NCBI GenBank assembly: GCA_965178125.1
Contig: OZ237745.1
Coordinates: forward strand, 372,001 to 436,000
Length of the DNA stretch: 64,000 bases
Direction of reading: 5' to 3'
DNA from: Bilabrum cf. latius
Taxonomy: Eukaryota; Bigyra: Bicosoecida; Bigyra; Bicosoecida
Within the stretch, counting starts at the first letter, position 1. Every line of letters begins with the position of its first letter. Below are positions 12,568-23,091 of this stretch, piece after piece. The notes under the pieces are model-generated. The model saw only the letters and a program-made list of their open reading frames with translations, did not search any database and was not told where the DNA came from. Position numbers and translations under genes: made by a program.

Positions 12568-13201
12568 CGCGCGCGGCCGGCGAGGCGCCCGGATCACGTC
12601 TGGGCGCCTGTGAGCGGGCGGGGAGAAAATCTGCGAGAAAAAACGCGCCTACCCTGTTCTTTGTGACTGTATGCGTCGATTGCGCCGGGATTTTGTCGGC
12701 GGCAAAAAATTTGCCGGCGGCGCGGCGCGACTGTCTCGCCCACTACGGCCGAAATGTGCGGGGCCGGCAAATTTTTTCCTCCTATGGCCTCCATGACAGA
12801 TTTTTGATATGTTGCTCTTTATGGTATGTTCTTTCGATTATGGCCGTGTGAGAGGCTGGGTGGCGCTGGTTCGGGCGCAAGGAGCCTCTCTAGCTGGCCC
12901 GTCCAAACGCGCTCTCGGCTGTCTGCAGGCCGCCCCAGCGGCTGCATCCGCATGCGCGTGAGCGGAGCCTGTTGTTTGATCTCATATCTATCACACGAAC
13001 CGAAGGGGCGCTCCCGTCCGGGCGAAGGAGTGCCGACTTTCGACCCGAACGGGTCCCGCCACCCCGCTGCGGCCCTGGCAAGCCGCGCCTGGCCGTCGCT
13101 CCCGCGGCCCCCAGGGCCGTCAGGGCGCTCAGATGTCTTACTCTGGGTCTGGCAGCAAGGGGGGCTTCTTCCCTCCGATCGCGTCGAACGCCTAGGTCTG
13201 C

Positions 13202-14739
13202 TTGCTGGCCAACACAGCCGCCGCCCCCCTGGCCGCCAGAGGCGCGTCCTCCGCGTCTTCCCCCTCGGCATCGATCTGCGCCTCGGAATCGGGAATTTCC
13301 TCGCCCACCGGATCGGGGGCGACATCGCCGCCCTATTCTGCGTCCATCATCGCGGCAGCCGCGCCCTTTGCAACCCCGTCGCCCGCCGCGCCCCCCTCGT
13401 CCTCGTCGTCGCTCCCGTCGCGGAGCCACCCCCGGTCCTCCGCCATGGCTCTCGCAAGTGTCTCTTAGTAGTCCATTCCCTTTTGCGTGGGCAGCCTCCT
13501 TCGGCTCGATCTGCGAGAGGACCGGTGCTGGGGGTCACGGGACCGCTTCGAGGCGTCCGCAAGGCCGTCCTCGTCCTCGTCCTCGCTGGACCCACCCCCT
13601 GCCTTGCGCGCTGTGGCAAGCGCCCCCCGCCTTCGACTTCCGTCCCTGACCCTCCCCTTGCTCGGCCTGCCTCTACCCCTCCCCTGTCTGCCCCTCGTCC
13701 GCCCATTGCTGGTGCCGTCCGAGGCAGAGTTAGAGCCTCTCGCAGGGGCAGCAGCCGCGCCTGCTCTGCCCCCCCCCCCCCCCCCCCCCTCCGATGGTGG
13801 GGCGAGCGATCCGCAGCCACTTGGTAGCAATGGTGTGGATCCGCGCCCACCACGAGTCTCCTCCTGTTGCTATGCAAGCCCTCCTGTACTCTGCCTGAGG
13901 GTGATGCCCACGACGCTCTCGCCAGGCGCCAGAGAAGGTCCGCCCCCGTTGAAGTGTACTCCATCAGCAGCTGCCACCCGAACTTCCTGAGCAGCTCGTT
14001 GTCACATGTAGCCAGCAGCGGGGGCGGCAAGAACACCAGCCGCCCCATGCTCCCGATGCGATAAGCCTGCATTCGCAGGCCCACCACCACGGTACCCGCC
14101 AGATCCTGCCTGAGGCCTGCCATGCGGCTCGCGTCACTCCCCCCTCCTCCTCGCCCCACCTCACTCTACATACCCCAGGCAGCTTCCCGCTGCGCTACAG
14201 GTCGTCGCCCTCCGTGCAGGGGTTCAGGCAGCACTGGCTCCTGCCCCCCCACCCCCTGCTCCTGCCCTGGGAGGGGGTTCGGCGGACCCGCACTCGCCGC
14301 CGGACTCCTCGATCGGGAGGGGAAAGTCCACGGGTGACGGCCCCCCATACGCGGGGACCAGCTCGGCGTCCCTGCCGCCGGGCTCCACGGCGGCCACCTG
14401 GTCGGGGGTGGCCGGGCGGAGCAGGGCGCCCGCCAGCACGTCGGCAGCATAGTTGATCCGGCGCTCCCCGCCTGGCGAGCCCGAGACAACGGGTTGGATC
14501 TCGTCCGCGACGCGACCGACAAAGTTGAACGCCCTCAGATCGGCCGCACCGAGCGCGCGGGCGGCAGAGGCAGCGTGCTGCCCGGCGCGGTTGGCAGTCA
14601 AGTGATACGCCTGTGGGCGCCTCTGCCTGAACCCGACCGCAAAAGCGAGCAGATCAAGACAATCGGAGATGATTTTGTCATCCGGGGACCACTTGTGCAA
14701 CACATGCCGCGCCATTCTGCGCAGCATGACAGCGATCAC
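13202..14739 (-). CDS. Possible multi-exon gene of unknown function
   Basis: Three stretches on the minus strand look protein-like. 14739-14224 is a 172-residue frame with a helical start (SPDDKIISDCLDLLAFAVGF). About 14110-13860 reads GSMGRLVFLPPPLLATCDNE and onward. 13830-13202 has basic RGRP-type and Ser/Asp/Glu-rich runs. They are not all in one frame, so introns or errors must intervene; a poly-C tract lies at about 13769-13790. Within the last stretch a TAA (13465-13467) is followed by further open sequence, which could be a real stop. I recognise no domain. It may be cargo of the inverted-repeat segment. Confidence 0.28.
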
Positions 14740-15775
14740 CGGCGAGTGCCGCTGGATCAGCGCCTAGCTTATCGCTCTGCTTCATATCCTTTCCATCCGC
14801 CTGGGACTCCAGTCCTCTTTACCGCTCATAATTGTAGTAGTTGCACGTAAATCGGCCTGTCTCGGGCACATATCGTTCAAACCCCCGCCAGAATGCTCGC
14901 ACATGCCGAGAGAGATGGTGCAGGCGAGCAGAACCCCGAGCACAGACGCCGCGCTTGCGCTGCAATATCCATCCTCCAGGTCAAGCGCGGATGCAAGCGG
15001 TGTGTCATACTGCACTAACTGAGAAAATGCAAGCGATTCGGTTAGAATGGGCTCGTGTGGCCGTGCAGTCGGCAAAAACAAGCGCAAATCTCGTCGTGGA
15101 GAGGGGTGCACCCAACTCCCTCGTTGCCGGTGGCCCCATCATGGAATAAGTCCAAATCGCGAGCAATGATTGATAATCCCAAAATACATCGCTGGCACAA
15201 GCGCAAAATCGGGCACTCAGCTGCACACCGAGAAATGAGGCTGGCAACGAGGCCCTGATCGCTCAATTTCGGCTCTCCGCGCTGGTGACCACTCAAAGGC
15301 GAGACAACCCAAGCAAGCCAGCCGGTGAAATTGATATTATGCATTGTCTTACATTTAAATCTGCCATGGACTTGCAGGTAAACCCTGTATTCGGCGCGCA
15401 AGAAGCTCGCGATGTGGCGTCCGCCAGATCAGCTAGGCCACGCACGTTCCGAGGTTTGCCTGCTTGAGTATCGAAAATGACGAGACAAAAACAGCATTAT
15501 ACAAGACTTTGCGACTTTATACATAAATGAGCCGAGGGGCGGCTTGCGCGCTTCGCTAGAGCGCGCGTGGAAGCGGAGACAAGCTCGAGCCGTTTGGGCG
15601 GCCGAGGTGGCTCGGTCCACCGTGAGGCCACCCGCCACGCATGGCTGCGCGTGCAAACGAGGGCAAACGATTTTAATACCATACAAACTCACATCCCCGG
15701 CAACAGAATCACCATACACCCATCGTGGTCGGAGCTCGAGTGCCGCAAAGTTTCAGATTCCCGTCCGGGGCCGCC

Positions 15776-15819
15776 AAATTAGGTTCCGCTCACGCTATTG
15801 TAGGCGCGCGGCGCTACCG
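15776..15819 (-). repeat. Right inverted repeat of the 3.3-kb segment
   Basis: Inverse copy of 12524-12567. Confidence 0.8.
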
Positions 15820-16073
15820 CGGATTCCAATTTGTCCCTAGTGTAGGCGGCGTCGCGGCACTGTGAAACACGCCACACTTCTCTGCTATTAAATTGAATAT
15901 GTGAGCACTTCTGCACTTGTTTTGCAGCGAAGTCGCATCAAGTGCTGGCCCGCAGCGTGTAGTAGGCCAAGATATTCAAGATTCTGGTATTGTTGCTCAG
16001 CAGGGGATGCTTGCTGCGTCAACTTCTTCTCTATTTTGATCAAATATAAGGTGATCTCACTATATCTGTGCAG

Positions 16074-18597
16074 GCCAAGTATCGTTGAGGATACCGCTGC
16101 AGGGCGGTTGGAGGATGTCGTGCAGCATATTTCCAAAGGCAGCTATCTCGAAGCTACAGGGTTGGATGTAAGTCTGAAGTGGCCGAACCACACTGATAAT
16201 TTGCGATTGGAATTTTTCGTGGCCTTTCTGGTCTGATCTGTAGAAGTAATACATTGCTCCATGAATCCAAACTGCAATTGAAAACTGGATCTCCAGCACA
16301 GGACGGCTGGACAGCTCTAGTCGCTGCGTCATTTTTCGACCAATTGCCAATTATCAAAGAGTTACTGGCTGCTGGTGCTGATGTGAACGCCAAGGGCAGT
16401 GTGAGGCCAGTGCCGACACACTAGTGTAATTCAAGATCAAGTTGGCCAGAAAGTAGTAGGAGCAGGTAATACTGACTCGAAAATGAGTCTTAGCTCTATT
16501 GCCTTATCATCGAATGGTGATACCAGTCCAAGCTATACGTACTGCGTCGCAGACGGGCGAAACTGCCCTCATCGTCGCGGCCAGATACGGAAATCCTGTC
16601 AGTATCGCACCGCTGCTGGCAGCTGGGGCAGACGTCTGGGCTGTCGACAGAGTGAGAGAGGAAACGAGGGTGAATAGAACTGCATTGCAGCGCTGCGCCG
16701 TTGCAAGTTCGAGCCACAGCGAATCGCATCCGCAAGGCGAGCTCAGCTTGCCGCGCGGCTTCGCTTGGGCATGATTTCAGGCACGCTTTCGGTCTCCTAC
16801 CCCATTATTTCACCCAATCACAGCATGGGTAGACGGCTTTGATGGCTGCTGCAAGAGCAGACAATTTTGAGTGCATCCCAGACCTCCTGGCCGCCGGTTC
16901 CGACGTGAATGCACCCCCCGACAGCGTGAGGTGTCGTCGAGCACTATGATGCCCTGCAGCACTGTATCCATGCAAGGCGTATTGGTGTCATTCAGGCCGA
17001 GCCTAGTAGCCAGCCTTGGCCCTGGGCAAGCCTGCTGACCGTGTCCCACCCTAGCCTTAACCGCCCCTGCACCCCGTGACACCCCGTGCATCTCTCCCGA
17101 GGATCGAACGGCTTGGTGTTTGGCATACAGCCGCTTCAGGTTCACCGCAGTACGGCCAGACAGCTCTGCATGGTGCCGTAGCAAGGGGTAACGTGGCCAG
17201 TGCTCGATTGCTCCTGGCGGCATCGCCTGACATGCACGCATTGAACCGGGTGAGTCGCATCAATCCAGCGGTCCTTCGCATAGACGCGTTGTGAGCGATG
17301 GAGCAGCAGCTGCTACTGCCTCATGTTATTGTCTCTGGCTTTGCCACTCAGTCTGGCCGTACAGCACTGATGGAGGCGGCCAAATACGGGGAGGCTGCAG
17401 TTGCCGCTCTCCTGCTGTCCGCCGGTTTCGATATCGAGGCATAGGATCCGGTGAGGCACTGAATGCAACGAGTCCATCATATCGCGTCTTACTTGGAGAC
17501 GCGGTCCGACCGAACCAGTTCTACCCTCAGCAGCGAGTAATTAGGCCTGCATGCCTATCACCCTTCATCCTTCCCTTCTTGTATGCCTGTATCCCAACCG
17601 CAGCTTGGCAACACTGCTTTCTGCATGGCAAGCGATGGGGGTCACAAGGCCATCGCCGCAATGCTGATAGCTGCTGGAAATGTGAGACCATCTTGATTCG
17701 TTGCTATCTATCGCGCGCCCGATATCGTGGTGTGCAAGGGGGCGAGAATCGTGGGAGGGTGTAGTGGATGGGTCTATGCCAGACAATAGCTCTGCGCAAT
17801 GTTTGCTGCAGCGAATCTACCCGGACCAGTATAATTGATGATGACCTGTACCCATCGCCATTTATTATGCTGCGCTGCAGGACCCGCAAGCCATCAGTGG
17901 CCGAGCAACGCTGGTTGCACAAGTGTGCTAGCGAGCCGGGTATTTTCCGAGGGCCTGCATTGCGAGCCTGCTGCACGGAGAGGGGCAGCACATGCGAGAC
18001 ATGACATGGCAGTTCCTGTAGCAGCGGGTCAGGCGCTGCGCGGTCGTAAGATGGAGAGTTGCGGTGTTGGCAGGCAAGGATGCAAGCATGGTATTTCGAG
18101 CGGCGGCAGAGGGCCGGCCGCTTGAGCTGGCCAAGCGGCTCGGGCTGGGGGCGAAGGCGGGGGGACTCGAAGCGAAAGGGGTACTGCCGAAGCGGATGAT
18201 CTGTGGAGAGAAGGAAGATGGGGGCAGTGTGTATGTGATGAGTGAACGCTGGACCAGCGGCCCGCTGATGGCGGCCGTGCTGGGTGGTCACGGCGAGTGC
18301 GTGAAGTTGCTGGTGAAAGCGTGGAAGAGAAAGCTGCGCCCTTTGACCAGGCACCAATTGCGCGCGGCGATTGACGGCCTCGTTGAGTCATGTGCGGTGA
18401 GGCCCCCACTGTAGGAGAAGGGTGTTAATGCAGTGCCGGGAGAGGAAATGCTCGCCCGGCTGCGGTCGCAGGGCGAGGCCTGTGCTCCTGTGGAAGATCT
18501 GCTTCGTCGATGCGCGCTGGCTCGGCCTGCCGATGCACGCAAGATAAAAAAACGCGCGGGCGGGGGCAAGCGCAGGGCCAAACCTGGCCATGCCTGA
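16074..18597 (+). CDS. Ankyrin-repeat protein, about one repeat per exon
   Basis: Exons, as I place them: 16074-16167, 16302-16400, 16553-16651, 16824-16925, 17151-17249, 17352-17450, 17604-17681 and 17881-18597 (stop TGA). Every internal intron is GT...AG. Exons 2-6 are 99-102 nt and in phase 0, each encoding one 33-34 residue ankyrin repeat (DGWTALVAAS, TGETALIVAA, HGQTALMAAA, YGQTALHGAV, SGRTALMEAA). The Gln of HGQTAL, the Gln before DP in exon 6 and three positions in the last exon are TAG. The last exon carries further repeat-like sequence, then a basic tail (KIKKRAGGGKRRAKPGHA). The first exon starts in mid-codon, so at least one 5' exon is missing. Ankyrin arrays bind partner proteins; the partner is unknown. 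Confidence 0.78.
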
Positions 18598-18911
18598 TCA
18601 AATCGTTGCCGTTCGGGAGTTCTCGTGAGATTCGATCGCTGCCGCCGTAACGCGACTGTTGTGCCATCTTGGTTGTATCCGGCGCCGTGAAAGGTCGGAT
18701 TTGGCCGACCGACCGGTATCGCCGATATCGGTACCATGAGTTCACCTTACCGATTCTCGCGTACCATTCAAGTAATCCTAAAATAATATCAAAATATTGA
18801 AAATTGTATAAGTTAACTATCGATTGCGAGAGTTACTCATTGATGAGCTTGCGAGAATAGTATACTTGGTGGTCATGAAACCATACGCTCGATTTTCAGG
18901 AAGGGCTACTT
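18598..18911. other. Host flank left of the virus
   Basis: No gene recognised. It includes the short palindrome CCGATATCGG near 18720 and AT-rich sequence. It ends in CTACTT, the left copy of the viral target duplication (18906-18911). Confidence 0.6.
18906..18911. repeat. Viral target-site duplication, left
   Basis: CTACTT, matched at 43486-43491. The C may belong to the ITR tip on the right, so the duplication is 5 or 6 bp. Polintons typically make 6 bp. Confidence 0.7.
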
Positions 18912-18912
18912 G

Positions 18913-19893
18913 GGGGGGTCAACGTGGTGGTGGTGGAGTGCCACACCAAGCGTTGAGGACGAGGGCTACGCTACGCTCGCCCCTCCTTTAAAGGCATATT
19001 TAGCAACTCAAGTGTTTCCCCTATAAACCTAAATGATTTCCCAAGGGGTTCCCCAAGAACCCCTATAGAACCCCTCTATGTACCCATTTTCAGATATAAA
19101 ATTTACTCCTACGAAGTAGGGGTAAATTGAAGAATTCTAATATTTAACCCCCTTATAAACTCTAACAGCAAAGACAGAGATGTTTTAGTAAAGTAGGAAA
19201 AAATGAAGAAATTAACCAAGTGTCCAAAATATCTCTGTGTTTGCTGTAGGAACGGAAGGATGAATTCCCAAGAGACCAAGAGACCAACCGAGGATTTCCC
19301 CAAGAGAACAAGGTATTTTATCAAGAGACCGAGGTATGTTCCCAAGCGACAAACCGATAAACCGACCGATGAACCGACCGATGAACCGACCAAGGATTTC
19401 CCAAGGATTTCCCAAGGATTTCCCAAGGATTTCCCAAGGATTTCCCAAGCGACTAAATTGTTCTCCGAAGCAACCAAACCGATTACCCAAGAGATGATAC
19501 ATTATAAGGAAAACGAAAACAAATTATAATTGTATTTTAAGTCCCTTTGGAAAAGTCCCCCAAAAATTGAGAGATTTGACAGGTCAATTTTAAGAGACTT
19601 AGAAAGAATAAATATATTTTCCAATTAAAATTAAATGTTGTAATTCCTATGATGCCACCATAAAAATTAAAAGGAAAACGAAAACAAATTATAATTGTAT
19701 TTTAAGTCCCTTTCGAAAAGTCCCCAAAAAACTTGTCAATTTTACAGGTCAATTATAAGAGACTTAGAAAAAATAAATTAAGTTCCCTATTAAAATTAAA
19801 TGTTGTAATTCCTATGATGCCACCATAAAAATTAAAAGGAAAATAAAAAACAAATTATAATTGTTTTCCAATTAAAAACACAAAAATTGATTG
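18913..19893 (+). repeat. Left inverted terminal repeat, 981 bp
   Basis: Pairs with 42325-43486. It contains an 11-bp unit AAGGATTTCCC repeated five times (19392-19446), GACCGATGAACC repeats just before it, and two tandem copies of a 165-bp unit (19508-19672 and 19673-19837). The 108-codon frames in the two ITRs are identical, so the ends are kept almost the same, as expected for a genome replicated through terminal repeats. Confidence 0.93.
19203..19529 (+). CDS. ITR open frame, 108 codons
   Basis: Starts CPKYLCVCC-like after MKKLTK, then is dominated by short repeats (DFPRISQ, PTDEPTDE) made by the 11-bp and 12-bp DNA repeats. Ends in TAA. An identical frame lies in the other ITR. The repeats keep several frames open, so coding is doubtful. 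Confidence 0.25.
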   Translation: MKKLTKCPKYLCVCCRNGRMNSQETKRPTEDFPKRTRYFIKRPRYVPKRQTDKPTDEPTDEPTKDFPRISQGFPKDFPRISQATKLFSEATKPITQEMIHYKENENKL

Positions 19894-19908
19894 CCTAAAG
19901 TGGAAATG

Positions 19909-19950
19909 TCGTACCTTAAGCATAACTTACGTAGTCTATAGTACAACCAC
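19909..19950 (+). promoter_or_regulatory. Viral promoter-like motif, early type
   Basis: TCGTACCTTAAG at 19909-19920, then GTAGTCTATAGTAC shortly before the ATG at 19955. The same two-part arrangement precedes the genes at 21373 and 23092. Confidence 0.65.
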
Positions 19951-19954
19951 ATAA

Positions 19955-20194
19955 ATGGCAAAATCACAAAAGGAACTCGAGAATTACATCTTGGCGACCA
20001 AAGAATGTCTTAAATCAGTCCCGTTTATTACAACACGAGAAGCATACGATATGGCCAAAAAGTACCTTGAATTTACAAAGACTATTATTTGGATTAATTA
20101 TGATGATGACGATGACCTGCTTGCTGACTTTGAGGAAGCTAAAGATTTAAGTCAAATTGTAGTTGAATGGCACGAAAGTACCAAAACCAAATGA
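19955..20194 (+). CDS. Small acidic viral protein, unknown
   Basis: 79 residues, TGA stop, no TAG. Mostly helical-looking with a DDDDD run in its second half. It is the first gene after the left ITR and has the early-type upstream motif. No family recognised. Confidence 0.6.
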   Translation: MAKSQKELENYILATKECLKSVPFITTREAYDMAKKYLEFTKTIIWINYDDDDDLLADFEEAKDLSQIVVEWHESTKTK

Positions 20195-20259
20195 TTTTTT
20201 CCCAAGAATTATTTTCCCTACTTTACAAAAGTAAGGAGAATGATACAACTATATAGCAA

Positions 20260-21315
20260 ATGAGTAGCGCCTTTGAAAGAATATTACAATCCCTAAACAT
20301 TTATCCCAACAGTCGTATTGTAAATTTAATGAAACGACCAAAACGACCCAAAGGAGTAAATCGACCCCACGTAAATGTACCAGAACCTCACCAAGTGGTA
20401 CAAATGGATTTATTATCATTACCCCACGACAATAATTATAAATACGCATTAACTGCTATTGATTTACATACAAAGTAGGCCGATGCTGAACCGCTCAAAA
20501 CCAAGCGTTAGAACGAAGTATTAAAGGCATCAAAAAAGATTTTCAATCGTGGTAATGTCCAGAAACCGCAGCACCGTTTGGAAATAGATAATGGAAAAGA
20601 ATTTAACGCTTTACAAAGATATTTAGAAGAGACCGATGTATTTGTACGAAGAAATAAAGCAGGTCGCCACCGACAACAAGCATTAGTGGAAAACTTAAAT
20701 AAAACGTTGGGAAAAGCCATATTTACCCTATAGAACGTTAATGAGTTAAATACAGGTAACGAAAGCGTAGAATGGGTGGATATGCTTCCAAACATCATTG
20801 AAAACTATAATGAATATCAACTGGAAAAGTATATAGAAGAACCACCTTTACCCCCAGAACACTTCGACTTTACGTAGTGTAAAGGGGACGCTTGTAATAT
20901 ATTGGAAGAGGGTACAAGAGTTCGTATACCATTAGAAGAACCCAGAAAGGCTACAAATTTACAGCAAAAATTATCCGGAAATTTTCGTGCTTCCGATTTA
21001 CGCTATAATCCAGAAATCAAAACGGTTACTAAAGTGTTATTAAGACCCGAACAACCACCTTTATATGTTGTGGATTAGGACGATTTAGTGGCTTATACAA
21101 AAGAGGAATTACAGATTATCGACTTTGATAATGAGGACAATAACCGAGATGCTCAGACAATCTTTCTCCCAAAAAAGATAAAATCCGAGAACGAAACAGA
21201 GTATCAAATCGAATGGAAAGATTTTCCAGAACCAGAACATTGGACGTGGGAACCAAAGAATAAAATCCAAGAAATTGCTCCTAATTTAATTTTGGAGTGG
21301 GATATAGAAAATTGA
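20260..21315 (+). CDS. rve-family integrase with chromodomain
   Basis: 351 residues to TGA, with several internal TAG codons (for example 20476, 20509, 20731, 20875, 21076). The DDE catalytic triad is visible: Asp in VVQMDLLSL (about residue 50), Asp in LEIDNGKEF (about 109) and Glu in ALVENLNK (about 144). A C-terminal chromodomain reads YQIEWKDFPEPEHWTWEP. Retroviral-type integrases with a chromodomain are the integration enzymes of Polintons and mavirus. They join the ITR tips to host DNA, consistent with the short target duplication here. ACTATATAG lies just upstream of the ATG. Confidence 0.92.
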
Positions 21316-21326
21316 GATGCCTCGTA

Positions 21327-21368
21327 TCGTACCTTAAGGATTATTTTCGTATTCTATAGTACAACAAC
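21327..21368 (+). promoter_or_regulatory. Viral promoter-like motif, early type
   Basis: TCGTACCTTAAG near 21327, then CGTATTCTATAGTAC directly before the helicase ATG. Confidence 0.65.
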
Positions 21369-21372
21369 AAAA

Positions 21373-23034
21373 ATGTCATTCACTCTGCCGACTAAAGCGT
21401 ATTCGTCAAAAAGCCTTATGGACCTATGTAATGCCGGAAAACAAGAGGAATGTATTCAATACCTTAAACAATACTTCTACCGCACCCACGAGCAAGGTGG
21501 CGGGGTGTATTTTCTAATAGCATCTGAATTAAATCGGAATAACATAAGTGATGACGAACCCCAGAAACCAGTCTGGTAGTTCCTTACGAATAAAAATATT
21601 ACTGAAAATTACCTGATTGGGGGACACTGTATTTACGCGATTGTGGGCAACAAAAGAGTAAAGACTTGGTCAGCACGAGACTGGTTCTTAAATGAGAATA
21701 CCGACGTATTTACGATTGTAAGAAAATTTAATTCACCTACCGTGGATTACGACAATCAAACAATTAACGTTATGGGTTCACCTATACTTACACGGGAAAA
21801 CTGTGGAAACATAGAGGATTTATCCGAAGACGCAAAAGCAGGCGCGACTATGATTTATGAACATATCCAGAAGGTGTGGACTTCAGAAGACAAAGAATAG
21901 TGTGATTTTGTGATGAAATGGTTGGCTCACGTTATTGTGGGCGGAAAGAAGTTGGGAACAGCACTATATTTGAAATCTCCACAAGGAACTGGTAAATCGA
22001 TGATTATTACCTTCCTTATGAGAAAACTACTCGGATATACCCTCACACTATAGACGCTTACACACAAGATGCTTCAACCCGACGCCTTCAACTCAATTCT
22101 GGACGGGAAACTATTAGTCAATTTTAATGAAATTCCAAAAGCCCCGCCAACTATTTGGGACGCCATGTAGGCAACACTAAGAAATCTTATTACGGAAAAA
22201 CACTTTTCCTGTAATGAGAAGTTTGTCAAATCCGAAAGTCGTCCGAATACATTCAATTTAATTATTGATACGAATGATAGTCCAATCAAAATCACCGAGG
22301 AAATCCGTAGATATTGTGTTTTGGATGTGAATACATCTAAGAAAGGAGACAAAGAATACTTTACAACACTAAAACGTTTTACAGAAAATCCAGAAGTGGC
22401 TAAGGCATTTTATATGTTATTGGTTGAAATCTATGATACATCACCAGACTTTACAGGACAATTCGCACCAAAATCAAAGAATTTTTACAAAGGAATTCTT
22501 GATGGCGCACATCCGGTTTTAAAAATTCTAAAAGAAGAGTGGCTGGACGAAGGCAGAGATTTTAAAATGACAGTCTTGGAATTCCGCAATTATCTAAAGT
22601 AGGAACTGAACGGTAGAGTGAAGAACCTTGGTACACCTATGATTAAAACACTATTGTCAGAGGTGGGTGTTCATTCAACGATGAACAAATAGAGAAAACA
22701 AGAATTTAATGTGAAACACGCAGACTTACTAAAAGGCTTCCAATCTAAGTTTTAGGCACTTCGTCATTCTGCTGAGATGGAAAAAGCAAAATCCGAGGTG
22801 GATGTTCTTCGAGAATAGATTAGAGAACTACAGAAACAAGTCGCATAGCAACAGGAAACGATTGAATAGTTGGAATTAGAAAAGGAGATTACACCGACGG
22901 AAAAAGTCCATAAGAAAATCCAGAAACAGCTGAGTGTTGAGAATAGCATCGCTATTCAAAAATGGATAAAAGAGAACCCACCAAAGAACAAAAAAGGGAA
23001 ACTTTCTAAATTCCTCTGTAAAATTGAGAAGTGA
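21373..23034 (+). CDS. Superfamily 3 helicase
   Basis: 553 residues to TGA with about ten TAG codons. The helicase core has Walker A SPQGTGKS (about residue 202), Walker B LLVNFNEI (about 247) and the sensor-like NLIIDTND (about 295), the pattern of viral SF3 (D5-like) helicases. The N-terminal 170 residues (start MSFTLPTKAYSSKSLMDL, then WSARDWF) may be a primase or accessory domain, but I cannot identify catalytic residues. The C-terminus is a Lys/Glu/Gln-rich coiled coil in which many Gln are TAG. It probably unwinds DNA for the adjacent polymerase. Confidence 0.85.
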
Positions 23035-23040
23035 GTGAGT

Positions 23041-23091
23041 TCGTACCTTAAGAATAATTATCGTATTCTATAATATATTAGATACTATAGA
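23041..23091 (+). promoter_or_regulatory. Viral promoter-like motif, early type
   Basis: TCGTACCTTAAG at 23041-23052, CGTATTCTATAATA, then a second ACTATAG before the polymerase ATG. Confidence 0.65.

Larger units (their letters stand above)
12524..15819. mobile_element. Segment bounded by 44-bp inverted repeats
   Basis: The 44 bases from TAGCGCCGCGCGCCTACAAT onward at 12524-12567 recur as an exact inverse at about 15776-15819, apart from a TAG duplication at the outer left end. The 3.3-kb interior is strongly GC-rich and carries a possible multi-exon gene on the minus strand. Facing repeats at this distance look like the ends of a DNA transposon. I cannot see a clear target duplication and recognise no transposase, so a non-autonomous or cargo-carrying element is as likely as an autonomous one. 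Confidence 0.5.

Noticed and set aside
13465-13467. UAA also read as Gln
   Set aside because: Only two candidate internal TAAs were seen (here and about 45433). Both are in poorly defined genes where a real stop, intron or frameshift is likely, and many good genes end in TAA.
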